A stretch of 64,000 nucleotides of DNA. It comes from Deltaproteobacteria bacterium (GTDB lineage Bacteria; Myxococcota; Kuafuiibacteriia; Kuafuiibacteriales; Kuafuiibacteriaceae). Shown piece by piece: positions 1 through 8,748 of this stretch. The translations under genes and the position numbers were made by a program. The notes below the pieces were generated by a model. It was not told where the DNA came from and ran no database searches. It worked only from the letters and a program-made list of their open reading frames with translations. The stretch spans positions 124,001 to 188,000 of the forward strand of contig JACKEN010000009.1 in the NCBI GenBank assembly GCA_020632995.1. Reading direction: 5' to 3'. The first letter of the stretch is position 1. Every line of letters starts with the position of its first letter.

Positions 1-426
1 CGGGCTGTGGCAGCGGAAGCAGACGTTGCCCGCCCCGTCCATCCCGGTGATCCCGCGGACCACCGCGTTCACACCAACCTGGTTGGCGCGGAAGATCGGA
101 TCGCGCGCCGCGCTCGCCATGCTCGAGCCGGCCCAGTTCGAGAAGTGGCCGGTGTGCTGATCGATGGAGCCGCCGTGGCAGCCGGCGCACGTGACGACGA
201 ACTCGAACACGTTGTACTCGCCCGGCGCGGTGATGTTCGTCAGCTCCTGCTGCTGCGTCCCCGGGTTGGGGACCGCCAGTCCGTAGGAAGGCGCGTCGCG
301 CCCGGGCACATCGGCCCTCGCCGAGCCGCCTGCGGCGACCAGCCCCCCGACGAGGATCGTCGCCAACCCTCGGGCCTTGGCTCGCGACCGCGACGCGGTC
401 CGGAGCTCCTCTGCGTGTCGTTTCAT
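1..426 (-). CDS. Multihaem cytochrome c, N-terminal part (cut by window edge)
   Basis: This reverse-strand gene runs off the left edge; only its first 142 codons are present. The start is the ATG whose complement lies at 424-426, preceded by a strong purine-rich ribosome site (GAGGGGAGAG). Residues about 20-38 form a hydrophobic export signal ending in GGSARAD, so the product should be periplasmic or surface-exposed. Two CxxCH haem-c motifs are visible, CAGCH near residue 82 and CFRCH near residue 138, with several spare histidines (DQHTGH) that could be distal ligands. Multihaem cytochromes of this kind move electrons across the periplasm or to extracellular acceptors. The missing C-terminus would decide the haem number and subfamily. 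The haem motifs are seen directly; the electron-transfer role is from family knowledge. Confidence 0.8.
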   Translation of the reverse strand, partial: MKRHAEELRTASRSRAKARGLATILVGGLVAAGGSARADVPGRDAPSYGLAVPNPGTQQQELTNITAPGEYNVFEFVVTCAGCHGGSIDQHTGHFSNWAGSSMASAARDPIFRANQVGVNAVVRGITGMDGAGNVCFRCHSP

Positions 427-883
427 GCTCTCTCCCCTCAATCCATTGGAGCGCGACCCTCGGCTCCAACCCCTCATGGCCTTCAGGCGGCCGCCCGATG
501 AACCCTGTTTCCAACTATGCGGGCAACGCGACCATCAACTCACACCGTTCAGTATGGTTGATAGTTTGCTCAATCTCGCCCGCCGCGCAAATACGCACGA
601 CGAAGCGCCGAGAGCGCAAGCGACACTTCTGTGTTTTTGCGTGTATTCCGCGTTTTTTGCGCTGGTTGTTCATCGTTGCTGATAAGTCTCTGAGAGAACC
701 CTCAGAGAGCGGGGATAGTTGTCATCGATAACTCTTCGCAACGGCACCAAGACCTACCGGACGGTTCGCACGGCCGGTGATTCCTGAGACCAGCCTGAGA
801 ACTCTCTCAAGGTTTCACTAAAGTCACCGCAGGACGCAGCCGGTTCGACAACTCATCTACGCTGTGATTCCCTCGACGCCGCA
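427..883. other. Divergent intergenic region, AT-richer than surroundings
   Basis: About 450 bases lie between the cytochrome start and the next forward gene. I see no convincing gene in it. Its base composition is clearly lower in GC than the flanking genes (for example 535-740), as expected for a promoter region serving both divergent genes. It holds a pair of similar TGAG-N6-CTCA dyads, described separately. Confidence 0.5.
687..809. promoter_or_regulatory. Paired TGAG-N6-CTCA dyad sites (candidate operators)
   Basis: Two dyads share the pattern TGAG-N6-CTCA. The first, at 687-708, has perfect 8-base arms (TCTCTGAG / CTCAGAGA) around a 6-base centre. The second core is at 796-809, with the same 6-base spacing. 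The dyad centres are 105 bases apart, close to ten turns of B-DNA, so two bound dimers would face the same side of the helix. They lie between the divergent cytochrome and the gene at 884. A regulator binding both sites is inference; none is identified. Confidence 0.35.
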
Positions 884-1630
884 ATGAAGACGTCTTCGGT
901 AGTCACGCTCGCTCTGGTGGCCACACTCTCGGGCGCGTGGTTCTTCACCCGTCCCCCTGAGGACTCGGCTCGCGCGCCCGAGGTGTCGACGCCTCGCCCC
1001 GGCCTCAGCTGGGTGCAAGCCGACGACCGCCCCGCCGTCGCAGATGCAACCCTACCTGCACCGACCGAGCCCTCGGCCCCCGCGACGCCGGCCACCACCA
1101 CTCGGCAAGAGCCGCCGAGCAAGTGGGCCGCCGCCCACCCCGAGCGCCCCGATTACCGGGCCATCCGGCGGGCCCTCGACGCCAAGCCGGCGCTGCCGCC
1201 CGATGGGAAGCTCGAGCCGGTGCAACCGCTCCCGGCGGCGCCCGCGCCCGAGGCCTGGGCCGACGTCGAGATCGTTCCGGCCTTCGGTGCAGGCTCACCT
1301 GCGCCTTCGGTCAACGCGGCCCTCGCGGCCCTCCGCCCGCGCCTGATGACCTGCTTCGAGCCCTACGAGCAGGCCCGCTACGCGCAGCTGGGTGACGCGT
1401 ACAGCCGCCTCGAGGCCACCCAGGCCTCCAAGATCGGGCCTGCGATCCTGATGCTCGAGGTCGAGCGTGAGGGGGCCGGCGTCCGCCTGGTGGACGCGCC
1501 CATCGAGAGCACCGGCTCCGCGTCGGCCGGGCTCCTGAACTGCGCCCAGTCCGTCCTCAGGGGCGCCTCGCTCGAGGTAAGCGAGAAGCTGCCGGAGGCA
1601 TTCCGGATGCGGATGGCTCTCAAGCCCTGA
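884..1630 (+). CDS. Signal-anchored protein of unknown function, Pro/Ala-rich linker and Cys-containing C-terminal domain
   Basis: The 248-residue product begins MKTSSVV followed by one hydrophobic segment (about residues 6-22), which reads as an uncleaved anchor or signal peptide. Residues 25-140 are a low-complexity Ala/Pro/Glu-rich spacer. The C-terminal 110 residues look folded and carry two cysteines, one in RLMTCFEPYEQA and one in LLNCAQSVLRG, a spacing often seen in the C-terminal domains of myxobacterial AgmX-like periplasmic proteins. That resemblance is only at motif level, so I leave function open. It ends 12 bases before the stop of the converging galE. The likely job is periplasmic, perhaps as part of an envelope complex, but no neighbour fixes this. 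Confidence 0.6.
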   Translation: MKTSSVVTLALVATLSGAWFFTRPPEDSARAPEVSTPRPGLSWVQADDRPAVADATLPAPTEPSAPATPATTTRQEPPSKWAAAHPERPDYRAIRRALDAKPALPPDGKLEPVQPLPAAPAPEAWADVEIVPAFGAGSPAPSVNAALAALRPRLMTCFEPYEQARYAQLGDAYSRLEATQASKIGPAILMLEVEREGAGVRLVDAPIESTGSASAGLLNCAQSVLRGASLEVSEKLPEAFRMRMALKP

Positions 1631-1642
1631 GGGGTCGCTGCT

Positions 1643-2617
<975 letters not shown>

Positions 2618-2623
2618 GCTGGC

Positions 2624-2965
2624 TCAGCCCTTCTTCATGTGGGGGTGACGGGTCTCGACCACCAGGTTGTAGACGTAGCTCAACAGGTACCCGGCCGCGC
2701 CACCCACGATCGCGCCGTAGACGAGGCCGATGAACGCGCCCGGCCATGTCACGCTGTAGCCCGGGAAGTAGTTGTTCAACAGCGACAGGGTCGGCCCCAC
2801 CGGCATGCCCTCGGTGGCGTTCACCACCAGGACCGCGGTGGCGAGGAACAGCACGCCGCCCCCCAGCATGGCGAAGACCACCGCCATGACCGAGGCCCGC
2901 AGCCGGGCGATCGCCCGGCCGATGACCTGCCACTCTTTGTTGGTAAAGGAATCGTCCGCGCTCAC
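2624..2965 (-). CDS. Small membrane protein sharing the tail domain of the adjacent oxidoreductase
   Basis: This 113-residue protein starts at GTG, 4 bases after the stop of the oxidoreductase gene. It has two clear hydrophobic segments (about residues 27-48 and 75-98). Between them sits NNYFPGYSVTWPGAF, almost identical to NNYIPGYSVTWPGAF in the last 100 residues of the upstream gene product. The flanking pattern FLATA-LVV ... SLLNNY is shared too, so the two genes carry paralogous copies of one small membrane domain, once free-standing and once fused. The function is unknown; co-membrane assembly with the oxidoreductase is a reasonable inference. No signal peptide other than the first membrane segment is seen. 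Confidence 0.7.
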   Translation of the reverse strand: MSADDSFTNKEWQVIGRAIARLRASVMAVVFAMLGGGVLFLATAVLVVNATEGMPVGPTLSLLNNYFPGYSVTWPGAFIGLVYGAIVGGAAGYLLSYVYNLVVETRHPHMKKG

Positions 2966-2969
2966 GTCG

Positions 2970-4805
2970 TCAGACCTCCAGGTCCATCGTCTCGTAGGGC
3001 GCCGGGTTGTCCAGGCGCTTCAACAGACGCGAAAGGTGGATTGTCACCACGGCGTTGATCGCCACCGCCATGGTCCAGCCGTTCAGGAAGCCCCCCACCG
3101 CACCGAGGATGAGCCCCACGAAGGCGCCCGGCCAGGTCACGCTGTAGCCGGGGATGTAGTTGTTCAACAGCGACAGGTGCGTGCCCATGTGCGGCCCGCC
3201 CTTGACCACCAGGATCGCGGTGGCGAGGAACAGGCCCAGGCCGAAGACCACCGCCATGGCGGCCCCCAGGGCCACCGGGTCGTACTTCGCGAAGGCGTCC
3301 TCGAGCACCTGCACCGGGCTCAGGGTCACTCGCTGCGGCACCAGGCGCTCGCCGGTGGCGCCCTTTGCGTCGGTGGCCTTCTCCTCGTGGTACTCCTCCT
3401 CGAGGTTCACCTCCCAGACGTCGTGCTTCGCCTTCCCCAGGATGTTCTCCGCCGCGTACATCGCGGTGAGCATGGAGTGGTCCTGGTTGTTGTAGCGGTG
3501 CAGGCCGTTGCGACCGACGCAGTGCAGGTTGCCGACCGACTGCAAGTACTCTTTCAGAGTGGCCAGCGAATCCTTGTAGACCCCGTCGTACACCGGGTAC
3601 GCCTTGGGCTGCCGGATCACCACGCCGTCCACCACGTCGGCCGCGTTGATGAGGCCCAGGGTGTCGGTCTCCTTCTTGCCGAGCTCGATGAGGTCCTCGT
3701 CCTTGGCGCTCCAGAGCTCGTCGCCCTCCTGCACGAAGTACTCGAGGCCGATGCAGCTCCTGCCCTCCTCCGGGATCATGAAGGGCGACCAGTTCCCGAA
3801 GTTCTGGATGCGGCCGACCTTCACCTTGTCGGAGTGGATGTAGATCCAGTTGTCGGGGAAGAGCTTGTCCTTGTTCACCACCAGCCCCACCGTGAGGAAG
3901 TCGCGGTAGCGCAGGCTGTTGGCGGCGGCCAGCACCTCGGGGGGCGGCGGCGGATCCATGGCCTGGATCAGCTCGCGGATGGGCATGGTCGAGATGAAGT
4001 GCTCACCCTCATGGCGCACCCGGTTGCCGTCACGGTCCACCGCGGTCACCGCCACCACCCGCCGGCCATCCATGTGGATGACCTGGGCGTCGTGTCCCAT
4101 CTGCACCGGGTGCCCAGACTCACCCAAGAGGTCCCGAACCTTCTCCCACATCTGGCCGGGGCCGAACTTCGGGTAGTGGAACTGCTCGATCAGGGTCGTG
4201 ATCTGCTGCTTCTTGCTCCCCCGGTTCGAGATGAACATGGACTTCACGGCGGCCTTGAGGTCCAGGTTCTTGATGCGCTGGGCGGCCCAGTCCGCGCCGA
4301 TCTCGGTGCACTTCATGCCCCACACCTTCTCGGTGTAGGTCTTGAAGAAGATCGAGTAGAGCCGGTAGCCGAAGCGGTTCGACACCCACTGCTCGAGGTT
4401 GGCCTCCTCGGGGTGCGGGAAGAGCTGAGCCTTCAGGTAGCTCATCCCCACCAGGCCCGCCTCGATGATGCCGAGGCTCCTCAGCGCGCTCACCGGCTTC
4501 AGCGGGTAGTCGAAGAAGACGTCGTTGTAGAAGATGCGGGACAGGCGCGGACGCAGGAGGAACTCATCCTTCAGCACGTCCATCCACCAGTCGTTCACCT
4601 GGTCCACCTTGGTGAAGAACCGGTGCCCGCCGATGTCGAAGCGGTACCCCTTGTACTGCACCGTGCGGGAGATGCCCCCGACGTAGCTGTCCTTCTCGAG
4701 GACGATGGGTGCCACGCCCGCGCGGGCGAGGTCCCAGGCCGCGGTGAGGCCGGCCGGCCCCCCGCCCACAATCACGCAGCGTTCCTGCTGACCGGAAGTG
4801 CTCAC
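2970..4805 (-). CDS. FAD-dependent amine-oxidase-fold oxidoreductase with C-terminal membrane domain (UDP-galactopyranose mutase-like)
   Basis: The 611-residue product starts at GTG. Residues 9-40 hold the dinucleotide fold (VIVGGGPAGLTAAWDLA, then an acidic strand end at VLEKD) followed by GGISRT, typical of HemY/UDP-galactopyranose mutase-type flavoproteins. About residues 1-490 are this FAD domain. Residues 510-595 add a two-helix membrane domain with NNYIPGYSVTWPGAF, repeated in the small protein encoded next. Relatives of this kind sit in polysaccharide loci, where they are often labelled UDP-galactopyranose mutase-like; with galE in the same operon, ring contraction or oxidation of a UDP-sugar is a fair guess but not shown. 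The tail would hold the enzyme at the inner membrane. A second, tail-less homologue lies divergently at 5943. Confidence 0.8.
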   Translation of the reverse strand: MSTSGQQERCVIVGGGPAGLTAAWDLARAGVAPIVLEKDSYVGGISRTVQYKGYRFDIGGHRFFTKVDQVNDWWMDVLKDEFLLRPRLSRIFYNDVFFDYPLKPVSALRSLGIIEAGLVGMSYLKAQLFPHPEEANLEQWVSNRFGYRLYSIFFKTYTEKVWGMKCTEIGADWAAQRIKNLDLKAAVKSMFISNRGSKKQQITTLIEQFHYPKFGPGQMWEKVRDLLGESGHPVQMGHDAQVIHMDGRRVVAVTAVDRDGNRVRHEGEHFISTMPIRELIQAMDPPPPPEVLAAANSLRYRDFLTVGLVVNKDKLFPDNWIYIHSDKVKVGRIQNFGNWSPFMIPEEGRSCIGLEYFVQEGDELWSAKDEDLIELGKKETDTLGLINAADVVDGVVIRQPKAYPVYDGVYKDSLATLKEYLQSVGNLHCVGRNGLHRYNNQDHSMLTAMYAAENILGKAKHDVWEVNLEEEYHEEKATDAKGATGERLVPQRVTLSPVQVLEDAFAKYDPVALGAAMAVVFGLGLFLATAILVVKGGPHMGTHLSLLNNYIPGYSVTWPGAFVGLILGAVGGFLNGWTMAVAINAVVTIHLSRLLKRLDNPAPYETMDLEV

Positions 4806-4823
4806 GCAATACCCCTTGCGTTC

Positions 4824-5798
4824 CTACTCACGACCCTGCCGTGAGCGCTCGTGGTTCATGACGTCTTCGATGATCTCGTCCAGCTTGATGGTCGGACGGA
4901 AGCCGATGGTGGTGAAGAGCTTCGAGACATCCGGCCCGCGCCGCATCATGTCCTCGAAGCCGGCCGCGTAGGCCTCCTCGTAGGGCACCAGCCGAATGGG
5001 CGACGAAGAGCCCGCGGCGCGGCGCACCCGCTCCGCCAGCTCGAGGATGCTGACCTCCTCGTCGTTGCCCACGTTGAAGACCTGGCCCCTGGCCGCCTCG
5101 GTCTGCATCAGCCGCACGAGCGCCTCGACCACGTCGGCCACGTGGCCGAAGCAGCGGGTCTGCTCGCCCGAGCCGTAGACGGTGATGGGCGCGCCGATCA
5201 GGGCCTGGCGCACGAAGTTCGGGAGCACCATGCCGTAGCGCCCGGTCTGGCCCGGGCCGACGGTGTTGAAGAACCGGCAGATCGTCACCGGCACCCCGCG
5301 CTCGCGCATGTAGGCGAAGCCCAACCACTCATCGAGGGCCTTGCTGCACGCGTAGGCCCACCGGGAGTGCGTGGTGGGGCCGAGGACGAGGTCGTCGTCC
5401 TCCTTGAAGGGGAACTTCGTGGAGTTGCCGTAGACCTCCGAGGAGCTCGCCAGCAACACCGGGCGGTTCTTCTTCGAGGCCGCCGCCAGGACTGTCTCGG
5501 TCCCCCCCACGTTCGTCTCGATCGTGTGGATCGGTCGCTCAACAATGAGCCGCACCCCCACCGCTGCCGCAAGATGTACCGTCACGTCCGCGAGGTCCAC
5601 CATCTCGGTGACGAGCGGAAGATCGCGCGTGGAGCCGATCCGGTACTCGAACCCGGGCTCGTCCCTGAGATGGGCGATGTTCGCCATCGAGCCGGTGGAG
5701 AGATCGTCGAGCACGGACACCTGGTGCCCGTCCCGGATCAGCCGTGTCGCGAGGTGCGAACCGATGAAGCCCGCGCCGCCAGTGATGAAGACCCGCAT
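4824..5798 (-). CDS. NAD-dependent sugar-nucleotide epimerase/dehydratase (extended SDR)
   Basis: The 324-residue enzyme has the NAD loop GGAGFIGS (residues 7-14), acidic DDLS at the end of the second strand, the ASSSEVYG strand (Ser near 119), and catalytic Tyr149/Lys153 in YACSK. RFFNTVGPGQ and the GRYGMVLPNFV substrate-loop region resemble UDP-glucuronate decarboxylases and other dTDP/UDP-hexose dehydratases, so decarboxylation to UDP-xylose is one possibility, but the exact reaction cannot be fixed by eye. It is the first gene of the reverse-strand operon and is followed after 18 bases by the flavin oxidoreductase, so the three enzymes probably act on a shared nucleotide-sugar pool for envelope glycans. 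Confidence 0.85.
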   Translation of the reverse strand: MRVFITGGAGFIGSHLATRLIRDGHQVSVLDDLSTGSMANIAHLRDEPGFEYRIGSTRDLPLVTEMVDLADVTVHLAAAVGVRLIVERPIHTIETNVGGTETVLAAASKKNRPVLLASSSEVYGNSTKFPFKEDDDLVLGPTTHSRWAYACSKALDEWLGFAYMRERGVPVTICRFFNTVGPGQTGRYGMVLPNFVRQALIGAPITVYGSGEQTRCFGHVADVVEALVRLMQTEAARGQVFNVGNDEEVSILELAERVRRAAGSSSPIRLVPYEEAYAAGFEDMMRRGPDVSKLFTTIGFRPTIKLDEIIEDVMNHERSRQGRE

Positions 5799-5942
5799 TT
5801 GCGCCCGAACCGGCGGCTACCGAAGCACCGATCCTTCCGGAATGCCAGATCGTCCCTCGCCTTGGATGCGGATTCACGGCGCCCCGGGCCACGCTTCCAA
5901 TCCCGTGCGAAGCGGCCGCGGGCCTGCTAGGGTCCGCCGGGC

Positions 5943-7343
5943 ATGGATCAACCCCACGTCGTCATCCTGGGAGGCGGGCCGGCCGGCGTCGGCGCCGCCT
6001 ACAAGCTCCGCAAGGAGGGGAAGGCCCGCGTCACCCTGCTCGAGCGAAACCCCTATCTCGGCGGCAACGCGGGGAGCTTCCAGGAGGGCGAGCAGTGGCT
6101 GGACTTCGGCAGCCACCGGCTCCACCACGCCTCGGAGCCGGAGATCCTGGCCGACATCCAGATGCTCTTGGGGCCCGACCTGAAGGACCGGCCCCGGAAC
6201 GGGCGCATCCGCCTGCGGGGCAAGTGGGTGAAGTTCCCGCTCTCGGGCCCCGACCTGATGCTCCGGCTCGACAAGAACTTCGCCCTCAACGCGGCGAAGG
6301 ACATGGTCCTCAAGAACCTGCCGGGCGGCGGCGCGGGGGGTGAGGACACCTTCGCCTCGGTGCTGCGCGCCAACCTGGGGCCCACCATCTGCGAGCACTT
6401 CTACTTCCCGTACGCGCGCAAGCTCTGGGGCCACGAGCCGCACGAGCTCAGCGGGATCCAGGCCCGCCGCCGGGTGTCGTCCGGGACCTTCGCCAAGCTG
6501 ATCAAGAAGGTCATCAAGCCGCCGGGGAAGGGCTTCTTCTACTACCCGCGGGAGGGCTTCGGGCAGATCAGCCGCGCCTACGCCGACCACGCCACCAAGG
6601 ACGGGGCCGAGATCATGCTGGGCTGGTCGGTGGCGGGCCTGAAGAAGACCGAGGCCGGCTGGACGGTGGAGACGACGAAAGACGCCGAGACCCGGCGCCT
6701 GGACGCCGACTTCGTCTGGTCCACCCTCCCCCTCACGGTGGCGGCGCGCATGATGGACCCCGCGCCCCCCGCCGACATCCTCGCCGCGGCCGGCCGCATC
6801 GACTACCGGGCCATGCTCCTCGTCTACGTGGAGCTGCCCATCACCCAGTTCCACGCCACCGACGCCCACTACTTCCCCGAAGAGAACGTGGCGATGACCC
6901 GGCTCTCGGAGCCGAAGAACTACTTCGGGCTGAGCGCGCCCGAGGGCAGGACGGTGCTCTGCGCCGAGATCCCCTGCATGGTCGGGGACCGCCTCTGGAC
7001 CATGAGCGACGAGGACCTCGGCAAGATGGTGGTGGAGGACATGCGGAAGGTGGACCTCGTCCCGCCCGTGGCCCACACCCGAGCCTTCGCCCGGCGCCTC
7101 CCCCAGGCCTACCCGATCTACCTCAACGGCTACCAGGACCACCTGGTGCCCCTGGACCGCTGGCTGGCCGAGCAGCCCCGGTTCCTGAGCTACGGGCGCC
7201 AGGGCCTGTTCGCCCACGACAACACCCACCACGCCCTCTACATGGCCTACGCCGCGACCCGGTGCCTCGACGGCGACCGCTTCGACACCGCCGAGTGGTC
7301 CCGCTACCGCAAGATCTTCGAGACCCACGTGGTCGAGGACTGA
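5943..7343 (+). CDS. FAD-dependent amine-oxidase-fold oxidoreductase, tail-less paralogue
   Basis: This 466-residue protein starts at ATG just 144 bases from the divergent epimerase start. It opens with HVVILGGGPAGVGAAYKL (FAD loop) and LLERNPYLGGNAGS, matching the N-terminus of the reverse-strand oxidoreductase at 2970-4805. The rest is the same fold: an FYYPREGFGQISRAYAD segment, WSTLPLTVAARMM, and the C-terminal FAD-contacting stretch LSYGRQGLFAHDN. It lacks the membrane tail of its paralogue. The two enzymes bracket the same sugar-nucleotide operon and may work in one glycan pathway, one membrane-bound and one soluble. Protoporphyrinogen oxidase is the usual automatic label for this fold, but no haem genes are nearby. 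Confidence 0.8.
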   Translation: MDQPHVVILGGGPAGVGAAYKLRKEGKARVTLLERNPYLGGNAGSFQEGEQWLDFGSHRLHHASEPEILADIQMLLGPDLKDRPRNGRIRLRGKWVKFPLSGPDLMLRLDKNFALNAAKDMVLKNLPGGGAGGEDTFASVLRANLGPTICEHFYFPYARKLWGHEPHELSGIQARRRVSSGTFAKLIKKVIKPPGKGFFYYPREGFGQISRAYADHATKDGAEIMLGWSVAGLKKTEAGWTVETTKDAETRRLDADFVWSTLPLTVAARMMDPAPPADILAAAGRIDYRAMLLVYVELPITQFHATDAHYFPEENVAMTRLSEPKNYFGLSAPEGRTVLCAEIPCMVGDRLWTMSDEDLGKMVVEDMRKVDLVPPVAHTRAFARRLPQAYPIYLNGYQDHLVPLDRWLAEQPRFLSYGRQGLFAHDNTHHALYMAYAATRCLDGDRFDTAEWSRYRKIFETHVVED

Positions 7344-7344
7344 C

Positions 7345-7392
7345 ATCTGCCCCGATGTAGTCCTATGTAAGTGTGCGGACTCACGGGCAGAT
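7345..7392 (+). terminator. Hairpin just after the oxidoreductase stop
   Basis: ATCTGCCC (7345-7352) pairs with GGGCAGAT (7385-7392), and inside it AGTCC (7359-7363) pairs with GGACT (7377-7381). The structure starts one base after the stop codon and is followed only by a short T run, so it is a plausible but weak intrinsic terminator or 3' stabiliser. Confidence 0.45.
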
Positions 7393-7499
7393 TTCCGCAA
7401 CCGGGTGGTTGTGACGGCGATAACCCAACGGTCACCCTGGATCAGGCCCGCGGGGGCCGCGAGTGACCGGGCGCTGGAAGCGCCCAGCGGGAGCGCAGG

Positions 7500-8738
7500 A
7501 TGAGCATGCAGGCGAACGGATTCCGAGGCTTCAACCCCTACCAGAACGGCGGCGTCAACAGCCCCTTCGGGCAGTATGGGCAATACGGGCAGGACCCGCT
7601 CTCGGACATGGTCGTCCAGCTGCAGATGCAGATGATCATGCAGCTCTTCATGCAGCAGGCCTTCCAGATGCTGGCCCAGGCGCTCTTCAACGGCGCCCAG
7701 GGCGGCATGCCGGGGATGGACAGCGGCTGCGGCTGCGGTCGCAACGGCGGCGGCTATCCCGGGATCGGCGGCGGCTACCCGGGGATCGGCGGCCCGCAGG
7801 GCAACTATCCGATGATGCCCGGCGGCTCGAGCGGCGCGGGCCTCGGCGCCCTGCAGGCGGCCCAGAGCCAGGTCGGGGTCCGCGAGGCGACCGGCAACAA
7901 CGACGGCCTCCCCGCCCAGCGCTACTCCAACGGGCGCCGCGAGCCGTGGTGCGCGAACTTCGTGGCCTGGACCTTCCGCCAGGCCGGCACCCCGCTCCCC
8001 GGCAACCAGCGCAGCCTGGCCTCCGTGCAGTACATGGAGGACCAGATGAAGCGCACCGGGCAGTTCCACCGGGGCACGCCGCAGCCGGGCGACATCATCT
8101 TCTTCGGCAACCGCGGCGGCTCGGATCGCGGCGGTGGGCGCCACGTGGGCATCGTGGAGCGGGTCGAGAACGGCAAGGTCTACACCATCGAGGGCAACAG
8201 CTCGAACGCGGTGCGGCGGCGCAGCTACGACCTCAACAACCCGCGGATCTCCGGCTACGGTCGGGTCGGCGGCGGCAACAACAACGTGGCCGGCACCGGC
8301 GCCCCCACCGACACCGGCAGCCTGCGCGGCAACAACAACGCCCAGCGCGCCTACAACTACTTCCTCGACAAGGGCCTCACCCCGGCCCAGGCCGCGGGCA
8401 TCGTCGGCAACCTGCAGGCGGAGTCCGGCGTGCGCCCAGGCCAGCACCAGATCGGCGGGCCCGCGTTCGGCATCGCCCAGTGGGAGGGCTCGCGCCGCCG
8501 GAACCTCGAGCAGTTCGCCCGCGCCCAGGGCAAGCCGGTGGACGACCTCGGCGTGCAGCTCGACTTCATCTGGCACGAGTGCCAGACCACCGAGCGCTCG
8601 GCCTTCAACGCGCTCCGCCAGACCCGCAGCGCGGCCGAGGCGGCCCAGGTGTGGTGCTCGCGCTGGGAGCGCCCGGGCACCCCGCACATGTCGAACCGCA
8701 TCGCCTACGCCAACCAGGCGCTCGGCGCGTTCGCCTGA
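7500..8738 (+). CDS. CHAP amidase/endopeptidase plus phage-tail-type lysozyme, no signal peptide
   Basis: The 412-residue product carries two cell-wall-degrading modules. Residues 113-255 are a CHAP domain: Cys151 in WCANFVAWTF, His215 in RHVGIVE and Glu231 in YTIEGNSS fit its catalytic set. Residues 280-412 match the phage-tail lysozyme family, with AYNYFLDKG, GNLQAESG (putative catalytic Glu308) and GIAQWEGSRR. The N-terminus has no export signal; instead residues 35-62 are a Met/Gln-rich amphipathic stretch (LQMQMIMQLFMQQ), then a Gly-rich linker with CGCG and a duplicated GGGYPGIG. A murein hydrolase without a Sec signal suggests delivery by a contractile or specialised secretion system, or release by lysis. 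A 7-bp hairpin (7469-7485) lies just before the ribosome site. Confidence 0.85.
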   Translation: MSMQANGFRGFNPYQNGGVNSPFGQYGQYGQDPLSDMVVQLQMQMIMQLFMQQAFQMLAQALFNGAQGGMPGMDSGCGCGRNGGGYPGIGGGYPGIGGPQGNYPMMPGGSSGAGLGALQAAQSQVGVREATGNNDGLPAQRYSNGRREPWCANFVAWTFRQAGTPLPGNQRSLASVQYMEDQMKRTGQFHRGTPQPGDIIFFGNRGGSDRGGGRHVGIVERVENGKVYTIEGNSSNAVRRRSYDLNNPRISGYGRVGGGNNNVAGTGAPTDTGSLRGNNNAQRAYNYFLDKGLTPAQAAGIVGNLQAESGVRPGQHQIGGPAFGIAQWEGSRRRNLEQFARAQGKPVDDLGVQLDFIWHECQTTERSAFNALRQTRSAAEAAQVWCSRWERPGTPHMSNRIAYANQALGAFA

Positions 8739-8748
8739 GGCGCCGCGC

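Noticed and set aside
5921..5931. GGCCTGCTAGG, matching one end of the 180-bp inverted-repeat element
   Set aside because: Only 11 bases, no pairing partner nearby; most likely chance.
5874..8687. 937-codon reverse-strand frame opposite the flavin oxidoreductase and CHAP hydrolase
   Set aside because: Shadow of two clear genes in GC-rich sequence; no domain, biased composition.
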